Positions 44,055 to 50,981 of a stretch of DNA of 64,000 nt are shown in pieces (position 1 is the stretch's first letter; every line of letters starts with the position of its first letter). The DNA lies in assembly GCF_003097355.1 (NCBI RefSeq), contig NZ_PYUI01000001.1:372001-436000 (forward strand), given 5' to 3'. The notes below the pieces were generated by a model, which had not been told where the DNA came from, made no database searches, and worked only from the letters and a program-made list of their open reading frames with translations. A program made the position numbers and the translations under genes. Source of the stretch: Arthrobacter sp. H-02-3 (GTDB lineage: Bacteria > Actinomycetota > Actinomycetes > Actinomycetales > Micrococcaceae).

Positions 44055-45383
44055 ATGACCCAAGAAACTGCCGCCGCCACTACCGATGCTGTCCTGGACC
44101 GCGAGGAAACCATTTCCCGCGACGAACTCGAGGCGCTCCAGCTCAGCCGCCTGCAGCACACCGTGGCCTACGCCTACGACCGCGTTCCCCTGTACAAGCG
44201 CAAGTTCGACGCCGCCGGCGTCCACCCGACCGACCTGCGCGAGCTCTCCGACCTCGGCAAGTTCCCCTTCACCACCAAGGAAGACCTCCGCCTCGAGTAC
44301 CCGTTCGGCATGTTCGCCGTGCCGCAGCACGAGGTCGCCCGGATCCACGCCAGCTCCGGAACCACGGGCCGCGCCACCGTGGTGGGCTACACGAAGAAGG
44401 ATCTCGCCGACTGGGCCAAGCTCGTGGCACGCTCGCTGCGCGCCTCCGGCGTCCGGCCGGGCATGAAGGTGCACAACGCCTACGGCTACGGCCTGTTCAC
44501 CGGCGGCATGGGCGCCCACGCCGGCGCCGAGGCCCTCGGCTGCACCGTCATCCCGATCTCCGGCGGCCAGACCGAACGCCAGATCACACTCATCCAGGAC
44601 TTCAAGCCCGACGCTATCCTGGCCACCCCCACCTACCTGCTGACCATCGCGGACGCCATGATCAAGCAGGGCATCGACCCGGCCTCCACTTCGCTGAAGT
44701 ACGCCGTGCTGGGTGCCGAGCCGTGGACCGAGGAAATGCGGCACGAGCTCGAGGTGACAATGAACCTCAAGGCATGCGACATCTACGGCCTCTCCGAGGT
44801 CATGGGCCCGGGCGTGGCCGGCGAAGCCGTGGAAACGCAAGACGGCAGCCACATCTGGGAGGACCACTTCCGTCCCGAGATCATCGACGCCTTCGACCCC
44901 TCCGCGGTGCTGGGCGACGGCGAACCCGGCGAGCTGGTCTTCACCTCGCTCACCAAGGAAGCCCTGCCGATCATCCGGTACCGCACCAAGGACCTCACCC
45001 GGCTTCTGCCGGGCACCGCGCGGCCGGCACACCGCCGCATGGGCCGCATCACCGGCCGCAGCGATGACATGATCATCCTGCGCGGCGTGAATCTGTTCCC
45101 GTCGCAGATCGAGGAAATCGCCCTGCGCATCCCCGAGCTCAGCCCGCACTTCCAGCTGGAGCTCACCCGCCCCGAGGGCCATCGGATGGACCAGATGACC
45201 GTCAAGATTGAACGCCGCGACACCGTCACGATCGAGAGCGGCGCGGCCGCCGCCAAGGTTCTGCAGCAGCAGATCAAGATTCACGTCGGCTCCTCCTGCA
45301 CCGTCGACGTCGTCGACCCCGGCTCGCTGGAGCGGTCCAACGGCAAGCTGCGCCGGATCTACGACATGCGCCCCAAGGGCTGA
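44055..45383 (+). CDS. paaK: Phenylacetate-CoA ligase
   Basis: Adenylate-forming enzyme activating phenylacetate to phenylacetyl-CoA, 442 residues. Key segments: PFTTKEDLRLEYPFGMFAV, ASSGTTGRATVVGYT (phosphate loop), YGLSEVMGPGVAGE, FTSLTKEALPIIRYRTKDL, GRSDDMIILRGVNLFPSQIE and SNGKLRRIYD at the C-terminus. ATG at 44055 lies 16 bases after the paaI stop; an upstream reading frame overlaps paaI and is rejected. It probably shares a transcript with paaI. Confidence 0.95.
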   Translation: MTQETAAATTDAVLDREETISRDELEALQLSRLQHTVAYAYDRVPLYKRKFDAAGVHPTDLRELSDLGKFPFTTKEDLRLEYPFGMFAVPQHEVARIHASSGTTGRATVVGYTKKDLADWAKLVARSLRASGVRPGMKVHNAYGYGLFTGGMGAHAGAEALGCTVIPISGGQTERQITLIQDFKPDAILATPTYLLTIADAMIKQGIDPASTSLKYAVLGAEPWTEEMRHELEVTMNLKACDIYGLSEVMGPGVAGEAVETQDGSHIWEDHFRPEIIDAFDPSAVLGDGEPGELVFTSLTKEALPIIRYRTKDLTRLLPGTARPAHRRMGRITGRSDDMIILRGVNLFPSQIEEIALRIPELSPHFQLELTRPEGHRMDQMTVKIERRDTVTIESGAAAAKVLQQQIKIHVGSSCTVDVVDPGSLERSNGKLRRIYDMRPKG

Positions 45384-45408
45384 CCCTGGCCCGCCGGTCC
45401 AGCCACCA

Positions 45409-45457
45409 GGTCAGCCCGGCCCGCCCGTCCTTCAGGGCGGGGCTGGCCGGGCTGACC
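45409..45457. terminator. Hairpin between paaK and paaR
   Basis: A perfect 13-bp outer stem (GGTCAGCCCGGCC at 45409-45421, complement at 45445-45457) encloses an inner CCGCCC/GGGCGG stem. There is no T-run. The right arm overlaps the left half of the putative PaaR operator at 45452. Confidence 0.6.
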
Positions 45458-45475
45458 GACCGTTCATGAGAAACT
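45452..45475. promoter_or_regulatory. Putative PaaR operator upstream of paaR
   Basis: CTGACCGACCGTTC (45452-45465) matches the left half shared by the paaA and thiolase sites (ACCGACCGTTC core). The right half is weak. It ends eight bases before the regulator's ATG, suggesting autoregulation. Confidence 0.45.
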
Positions 45476-45482
45476 AGCGAGT

Positions 45483-46091
45483 ATGCCCAGTACAGTAACC
45501 ACCAAGCGCGGCCGCCCCGGCTATGACCAGCAGTCGGTTCTGGTGATCGCCGTCGACGTCTTCAACCGCCACGGCTACGACGCCACCTCCATGGGCATCC
45601 TCGCCGAAAACCTGGGCATCTCGAAGTCCGCGATCTATCACCACGTGCCGTCCAAGGGCGATCTGCTCAAGCTCGCGCTGGATCACGCCCTCGGCGGCCT
45701 CGAAGCCATCCTGGACCGGCCCGAGGCGCAGACCGGCTCGGCCGAGGCCCGGCTGGAATTCGTGGTCCGCCAGACCATCTCGGTCCTGGTGGAACGGCTG
45801 CCGTTCGTCACGCTGCTGCTGCGCCTGCGCGGCAACACCGAGATTGAGCGGAATGCGCTGGAACGCCGTCGCACCTTCGACCACAAAGTGGCGGCCCTCA
45901 TATCCGCCGCCCGCGACGAAGGCTCGCTGCGCCAGGACATCGATCCCCGCACCGTCACCCGCCTGCTGTTCGGCACCATCAACTCGATCGTCGAGTGGTA
46001 CAAGCCCGGCGGCTCGCTGTCCCCGGAGAAGCTGGCCGACGACGTCATCACCATGGCCTTCCACGGCCTCCACGTCCCCAGCCAGGCCTGA
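45483..46091 (+). CDS. paaR: TetR-family regulator, probably PaaR
   Basis: A 202-residue TetR-type repressor. The N-terminal helix-turn-helix is ATSMGILAENLGISKSAIY with HHVPSKGDLLKLA, followed by a ligand-binding domain with LEFVVRQTISVLVERLPF. The gene lies directly downstream of paaK in the phenylacetate cluster, and a shared palindrome lies near five pathway promoters. This fits the TetR-type PaaR known from Corynebacterium, which responds to phenylacetyl-CoA; the ligand here is inferred. A bidirectional terminator separates it from the convergent VOC gene. Confidence 0.82.
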   Translation: MPSTVTTKRGRPGYDQQSVLVIAVDVFNRHGYDATSMGILAENLGISKSAIYHHVPSKGDLLKLALDHALGGLEAILDRPEAQTGSAEARLEFVVRQTISVLVERLPFVTLLLRLRGNTEIERNALERRRTFDHKVAALISAARDEGSLRQDIDPRTVTRLLFGTINSIVEWYKPGGSLSPEKLADDVITMAFHGLHVPSQA

Positions 46092-46180
46092 CGCTCCCGG
46101 GCGCGATCCGTCCCTCCGCCCTGGTTCGGGCGCGGAATCCCATCCCCCCACAAGGCCGGGAAACCCGTTGACGGCAGCAA

Positions 46181-46233
46181 AAAAGAACAGAAGAGCACCC
46201 CGGATGGCCGGGGTGCTGTTCCGTGGTTCTTTT
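46181..46233. terminator. Bidirectional terminator between paaR and the VOC gene
   Basis: A perfect 10-bp stem (AGCACCCCGG at 46194-46203, complement at 46208-46217, ATGG loop) is flanked by AAAAGAAC (46181-46188) and GTTCTTTT (46226-46233), which extend the palindrome and give an A- or T-rich run on each strand. Confidence 0.75.
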
Positions 46234-46274
46234 CGGCAATGCTCTACTGCAGGCTGGACGCCGGGAGCCGCAGC

Positions 46275-46682
46275 CTAGAGCTGATAATCAGCTACCGTGG
46301 TGATGTTCTCGTGCACGCAGAGAATATTGTGTTCCGAGTCCATGAACCAGGCGCACTTCTCGGAGTCCGTTGTGCAAATGTGGTTCTCGGTCTTGAGATC
46401 CGGGAGATCGTAGTCCTGGAACGTTACGCCCTTGGCTTCCATCTCCCTGACGGTGCGTTCGATCTCGCTGACTTCGAAACTCAGGGTGGTGTGCTCTGAA
46501 TGCATCCCATCCTTGACTGGCATCAGCTGCAGCATGGGGCCGCCTTCTGAGCCGAACATTTCGCTTCCGTCCTCAGCCACGCCGCGGTGCGGGAGTCCCA
46601 AGGTGTCCGCGTAGAAATGCCGGGCACGCTCTGCATCATCGACTGGCAGGACTGTTGTGGCTTTACTGAGTACTAGGGACAT
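46275..46682 (-). CDS. VOC-fold (glyoxalase-like) protein
   Basis: A 135-residue vicinal-oxygen-chelate protein. SLVLSKATTVLPVDDAERA, FYADTLGLPHRGVAEDGSE and the C-terminal MDSEHNILCVHEN are typical of the fold. Met at 46682 follows AGGAGG seven bases upstream and is preferred over a Met at 46703. The metal and substrate are unknown; glyoxalase or fosfomycin resistance-like functions cannot be assigned. It lies next to the paa genes but is not part of the operon. Confidence 0.82.
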   Translation of the reverse strand: MSLVLSKATTVLPVDDAERARHFYADTLGLPHRGVAEDGSEMFGSEGGPMLQLMPVKDGMHSEHTTLSFEVSEIERTVREMEAKGVTFQDYDLPDLKTENHICTTDSEKCAWFMDSEHNILCVHENITTVADYQL

Positions 46683-46757
46683 TTCGCCACCTCCTACGAG
46701 CACGATTTTACGCCGGAGCCCGGTGGAAAGAGCCCGCCAATTGCCCCCTCCACCACT

Positions 46758-46818
46758 GTTGCCCTATCACTTATGGCTGCTATTCCGGGGTTTAGGCAGC
46801 CACAAGTGATAGGGCAAC
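46758..46818. terminator. Long hairpin downstream of paaZ
   Basis: A 15-bp perfect stem (GTTGCCCTATCACTT at 46758-46772, complement at 46804-46818) is extended by an 8-base stem with one mismatch (46773-46780 and 46796-46803), leaving a 15-base loop. It sits ten bases after the paaZ stop. Confidence 0.65.
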
Positions 46819-46827
46819 GGGAAGGGG

Positions 46828-48930
46828 TTACTTTTCGACGAGGGTCAGGACGTCGTAGGTGGCCACGATTTCGTCGTTCTGGTTAGTCAGGACGGCGTCC
46901 CAGGCCACCTCGCCATATTCGTCGGTCTCGCGCGGGGTGATCTTCTTGGCAGTCAGGGTGACCCGGATAGAGTCCCCGGCCGCCACGGGCGTGATGAAGC
47001 GCAGGTTCTCCAGCCCGTAGTTGGCCAGAACCGGGCCCGGCGCGGGCTCTACGAACAGGCCGGCGCCCCATGCCAGGAGCAGGTAGCCGTGCGCCACGAT
47101 GCCCGGGAAGAACGGGTTGGCCGCCGCGGCTTCCGGGTTGGTGTGGGCATAGAAGGTGTCGCCCGTGGAGTTCGCGAACTTCGTGATCTCCTCGAGGGAC
47201 ACTTCGCGCAGCCCCGAGCGGATGGCGTCGCCGATGTGCAGCGTGGCGAGGGACTTCCGGAACGGGTGCTGACCCTCGGTCTCGAGCGTGAAGTTGCGGT
47301 CCGCGCCCGTGTGCCAGACGCCCGTGACCGCGGTGAGCATGTTGGGCGAGCCTTGGATCGCGGTGCGCTGCATGTGATGCATCACGGAGCGGATGCCGCC
47401 GAGCTCTTCGCCGCCACCGGCGCGACCCGGTCCGCCGTGGACCAGGTGCGGGACCGGGGAGCCGTGGCCGGTGGAGCTCCGGGCGTCCTCGCGGTTGAGC
47501 ATGAGCACACGGCCGTGGTGGGCCGCGATCCCGGTGACCAGCTGCTGCGCCACGGCGGGATCGTTGGTGCAGACCGAGGCGACGAGCGAGCCGCCGCCGC
47601 GGGCGGCGAGCCGGACGGCGTCGGCCAGATCCGTGTAACCGATCACCGAGGACACCGGGCCGAAGGCCTCGAGCGAGTGGACTTCCTCGGCTTCCGGGTC
47701 GGCCCAGCTCAGCAGGACCGGGGACATGAAGGCGCCGCCGTCGACGACGCCGATGCTCCCGTCCGCGCTGGTGACCTTCGGCGAATCGAGCGTGCCGTAG
47801 GCAAGCTCGCCGCCGGCGTCGAGCATGGACTGGACGGCCGCGCGCACATCGGCGAGCTGCTCCCGGGAGGCCAGGGCGCCCATCGTGACGCCGTCCGCGC
47901 GGGGGTCACCGAGCACAACGCGTTCGCGGATGCGCTCCCCGACTGCGGCGATGACGTCCTGAACCTGCTCCTGCGGAACGATCGCGCGGCGGATCGAGGT
48001 GCATTTCTGGCCTGCTTTGGCCGTCATCTCAGTGACGAGGGATTTGATGAAGGCGTCGAATTCCGGCGTGCCCTTGACGGCGTCCGGGCCCAGGATCGCG
48101 GCGTTGAGGGAGTCGGTTTCGGAAGTGAAGCGGACGCCGCCCTTGACCACGTTGGGGTGGGACTTCAGCGTGTTGGCGGTCGAGGCCGAGCCCGTGAACG
48201 CCACGAGGTCGCGGTAGTCCAGGTGGTCCAGCAGGGTGCGGACGGAGCCGGAAATAAGCTGCAGCGAGCCCTTGGGGAGGATGCCGGATTCATCGATTGC
48301 CTTGACGACGGCCGCGGCCACGTACCCGGTGGGGGTGGCGGGCTTGACAATGGTCGGCACCCCGGCAATGAAGGCCGGGGCGAGCTTCTCCAGCATGCCC
48401 CAGACCGGGAAGTTGAAGGCGTTGATCTGCACGGCGACGCCCGGGATGCGGGTGTAGATGTGTTCTCCGGCGAAGGAGCCGTCCTTGGACAGCACCTCCA
48501 TGGGGCCGTCTACCACCACCTGGGAGTTGGGGAGCTCGCGGCGGCCCTTGGAACCGAACGTGAAGAGCACGCCGATGCCGCCGTCGATGTCGATCATGGA
48601 GTCGATCTTGGTGGCGCCGGTCTGCGCCGAAAGGGCGTAGAACTCCTCGCGCCGGCCGTTGAGGTACTGCGCCAGTTCCTTGAGCTTGAGGGCGCGCTGG
48701 TGGAAGGTCAGCTTGCCGAGTTCCGCCTGCCCGGTGGTGCGGCCGTAGTCCACGACGGCGGCGAGGTCGAGTCCTTCGGTGCTCACCTTGGCCAGGAGTT
48801 CGCCGGTGCTGGCGTCCAGGACCGGCGCGGCGCCGGCGGCGGAGACTGCGTCGGGAGTCCACCAGGAACCCCGGATGAAGCTGGGAACGATCTCTACGGT
48901 GTCTACTGTGGGTACGACTGTGGTGGTCAT
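46828..48930 (-). CDS. paaZ: PaaZ bifunctional oxepin-CoA hydrolase/aldehyde dehydrogenase
   Basis: Opens oxepin-CoA and oxidises the resulting aldehyde, 700 residues, close to typical length. An N-terminal aldehyde dehydrogenase domain (about 1-530) has VVKPATPTGYVAAAVV, FTGSASTANTL and the catalytic Cys in AGQKCTSIRRA. A C-terminal MaoC-like hydratase domain (from about 555) has NSTGDTFYAHTNPEAAAAN and GIVAHGYLLLAWGAG. The frame is open far upstream, but ATG at 48930 with a GGAAGGA site is the start; the upstream part overlaps the divergent thioesterase gene. A PaaR-type palindrome lies 46 bases upstream. Confidence 0.93.
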   Translation of the reverse strand: MTTTVVPTVDTVEIVPSFIRGSWWTPDAVSAAGAAPVLDASTGELLAKVSTEGLDLAAVVDYGRTTGQAELGKLTFHQRALKLKELAQYLNGRREEFYALSAQTGATKIDSMIDIDGGIGVLFTFGSKGRRELPNSQVVVDGPMEVLSKDGSFAGEHIYTRIPGVAVQINAFNFPVWGMLEKLAPAFIAGVPTIVKPATPTGYVAAAVVKAIDESGILPKGSLQLISGSVRTLLDHLDYRDLVAFTGSASTANTLKSHPNVVKGGVRFTSETDSLNAAILGPDAVKGTPEFDAFIKSLVTEMTAKAGQKCTSIRRAIVPQEQVQDVIAAVGERIRERVVLGDPRADGVTMGALASREQLADVRAAVQSMLDAGGELAYGTLDSPKVTSADGSIGVVDGGAFMSPVLLSWADPEAEEVHSLEAFGPVSSVIGYTDLADAVRLAARGGGSLVASVCTNDPAVAQQLVTGIAAHHGRVLMLNREDARSSTGHGSPVPHLVHGGPGRAGGGEELGGIRSVMHHMQRTAIQGSPNMLTAVTGVWHTGADRNFTLETEGQHPFRKSLATLHIGDAIRSGLREVSLEEITKFANSTGDTFYAHTNPEAAAANPFFPGIVAHGYLLLAWGAGLFVEPAPGPVLANYGLENLRFITPVAAGDSIRVTLTAKKITPRETDEYGEVAWDAVLTNQNDEIVATYDVLTLVEK

Positions 48931-48975
48931 CGTTGACGGGTCCTTCCAACGCGGGGCAAGATCAACACGGCCAGC

Positions 48976-48999
48976 ATTACTGACCGTCCGTTCGGTAAT
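48976..48999. promoter_or_regulatory. Putative PaaR operator between paaZ and the thioesterase gene
   Basis: The best of the five sites: 24 bases, left half ATTACTGACCGT and right half CCGTTCGGTAAT, an almost perfect palindrome. It lies between divergent paaZ (ATG at 48930) and the hotdog gene (ATG at 49093), so it could control both. Confidence 0.7.
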
Positions 49000-49092
49000 A
49001 TGTCTACAGTACATGAATGAGGCTTGCCGCACACTAGCTACGGCAGCACAGACCGGCCAGGCCAATGGCCGGCCGGCAACGAAGGAGACGCT

Positions 49093-49509
49093 ATGACGCC
49101 CGAGACCGGCAGCACCGAGTTGTGGAAGATCACCCTCGGGGAACTCGACGAGAAGATGGGCGTGAAGATCGTCGAGGAGTCCGTGGACCGCGTGGTGGCG
49201 ACCATGCCGGTGGAGGGCAACCGGCAGTCGTTCGGGCTCCTGCACGGCGGCGCCTCGCTGGCCGTGGGCGAGGCCGTGGGATCCTGGGCCGCCGTGATCC
49301 ACGCCAGCACGCTGGGCAAGACGGCCGTGGGCGTCGACGTCTCGGCCACGCACCACAAGTCGGCCCGGGAGGGGACCATCACGATCACGGCAACCCCCAT
49401 CCACCTCGGCGGCACCCTGACCACCCACGAGGTCCTGATCACCAACGAGGCCGGCCAGCGGCTCTGCACGCTGCGGATCACCAACCTGTTGCTGGACCGC
49501 AAGTCCTGA
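49093..49509 (+). CDS. Hotdog-fold thioesterase (PaaI/MenI-like)
   Basis: A 138-residue hotdog protein. SFGLLHGGASLAVGEAVGS is the active-site region and VGVDVSATHHKSAREG the dimer-face segment. ATG at 49093 follows AAGGAG and is preferred over an earlier in-frame start at 49024. Divergent from paaZ under a shared operator, it may be an auxiliary phenylacetate thioesterase or a 1,4-dihydroxy-2-naphthoyl-CoA thioesterase. The family cannot decide between them, but the location favours the former. Confidence 0.8.
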   Translation: MTPETGSTELWKITLGELDEKMGVKIVEESVDRVVATMPVEGNRQSFGLLHGGASLAVGEAVGSWAAVIHASTLGKTAVGVDVSATHHKSAREGTITITATPIHLGGTLTTHEVLITNEAGQRLCTLRITNLLLDRKS

Positions 49510-49564
49510 CGGCCGAGTTCGCGGCCCGGGGTTCCGTCCCGCACCCCCGAGGTCGCCCCAGACT

Positions 49565-49598
49565 TGCGGGCTCGCCGTAGCCGTACGGCGAGCCCGCA
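49565..49598. terminator. Hairpin terminator after the thioesterase gene
   Basis: A perfect 15-bp stem (TGCGGGCTCGCCGTA at 49565-49579, complement at 49584-49598) with a four-base GCCG loop, followed by GCTTTCC. This is a compact, strong terminator-like structure, 56 bases after the stop. Confidence 0.75.
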
Positions 49599-49763
49599 GC
49601 TTTCCGGCGAACTGGGTCCTGGGCCAAGGCCCGCCTACACCGCTCTCCCCGCGTGATGTAGGGCCGATCGACCCGGAAGGCCCGACGACGGGACTGTTAG
49701 CTTGGAAGTGCTGAGTCGCCCGGCAACGCTGGGTGCAACCGGTCACACCGGAAGGGACCCATC

Positions 49764-50972
49764 ATGCTCTCAGACACCTCGCTTCCCGTCATCAAGGCAA
49801 CGCTTCCCGTAGTCGGCGAGCACATCGAGGAGATCGCCAAGCGCTTCTACAAACATATGTTCGAGGCGCGGCCGGACCTCCTGGACGGCCTCTTCAACCG
49901 GGGGAACCAGGCGGACGGCCGCCAGCAGCAGGCGCTCGCCGGATCTATCGCGGCCTTCGCCGGCATGCTCGTGGACAAACCGGATCAGGTCCCGGACCAT
50001 CTGCTCTCCCGGGTGGCCCACAAACACGTCTCGCTGGGACTAAGCCCGGACCAATACCAGGTTGTCCACGACCACCTCATGTGGGCGATCGTGGATGTCC
50101 TCGGGGACGCTGTGACCCCCGAGGTCGCCGCCGCCTGGGACGAGGTCTACTGGCTGATGGGGAACCTGCTCATCAACAAGGAACGCGGACTGTACAACGC
50201 CGTGCATCTCTCCCCCGAGACCATATGGCGGACGTGGCGGGTGGTGCGGCGGATCCAGGAGACGGAGGACGTTGTCTCCTTCGTCGTCGAACGGACCGAC
50301 GAGCGAGACGTCAAGCCGTCCCTGCCGGGGCAGTACGTGACCCTCAAGATGGCCATGCCCGACGGCGTGCAGCAGCCCCGGCAATACAGCCTCACCAAGG
50401 CCGACGACGGGCAGCACCGGCAGTTCGCGGTGAAGCGCGTCCATGGCCTCGCGACTCCCGACGGCGAGATGTCCACGCTGCTCCACAACGATGTCCAGGT
50501 GGGCGATGAGGTGGTGCTCTCGGCACCGTTCGGCGACGTGGTGCTGGAGTACACGGACCGTCCGCTGGTTATGGCCAGCGCGGGGATTGGGATCACCCCG
50601 ATGGCCGGGATGCTGTCGCACCTGGTGAAGTCCGGCTCCCAGCGCCAGGTGATGCTCCTCCATGCCGATGACAGCGAGGCGTCCTTTCCGCTCCGGGCGC
50701 AGGTCCGGGAGGATCTCGCGACGCTGGCGGACGGGACCTTGAAGACGTGGTTCCTGACTCCCCCGGAGGCCGGAGAGTCGTCCGGATCCGTGTTCTCCGG
50801 GTTCATGGACGTCAGCGCGGTGGAGCTCCCCGACGACGCCGAGTACTACCTCTGCGGTCCCCTGCCGTTCCTGAAGTCGGTGCGCAGCGCCCTGATTGCC
50901 GGCGGCGTCCCTGCCAAGGACATTCAATACGAGGTTTTCGGCCCGGATCTCTGGCTGGCTGACTTCCAGTAG
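49764..50972 (+). CDS. hmp: Flavohemoglobin (nitric oxide dioxygenase)
   Basis: Detoxifies nitric oxide to nitrate, 402 residues, complete. An N-terminal globin domain has Tyr29 (RFYKHMF) and proximal His88 (AHKHVS), as in E. coli Hmp. The FAD domain has RQYSLTKADDG, and the NAD domain has SAGIGITPMAGMLSHL and YYLCGPLPFL. The 254-base upstream gap includes the thioesterase terminator; no NsrR or other operator was recognised. It converges with the large protease gene, nine bases apart. Confidence 0.95.
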   Translation: MLSDTSLPVIKATLPVVGEHIEEIAKRFYKHMFEARPDLLDGLFNRGNQADGRQQQALAGSIAAFAGMLVDKPDQVPDHLLSRVAHKHVSLGLSPDQYQVVHDHLMWAIVDVLGDAVTPEVAAAWDEVYWLMGNLLINKERGLYNAVHLSPETIWRTWRVVRRIQETEDVVSFVVERTDERDVKPSLPGQYVTLKMAMPDGVQQPRQYSLTKADDGQHRQFAVKRVHGLATPDGEMSTLLHNDVQVGDEVVLSAPFGDVVLEYTDRPLVMASAGIGITPMAGMLSHLVKSGSQRQVMLLHADDSEASFPLRAQVREDLATLADGTLKTWFLTPPEAGESSGSVFSGFMDVSAVELPDDAEYYLCGPLPFLKSVRSALIAGGVPAKDIQYEVFGPDLWLADFQ

Positions 50973-50981
50973 CCGCGGTAG

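Noticed and set aside
48931..49746. N-terminal extension of PaaZ
   Set aside because: The frame stays open, but it overlaps the divergent hotdog gene and the operator, and family members begin near the ATG at 48930.
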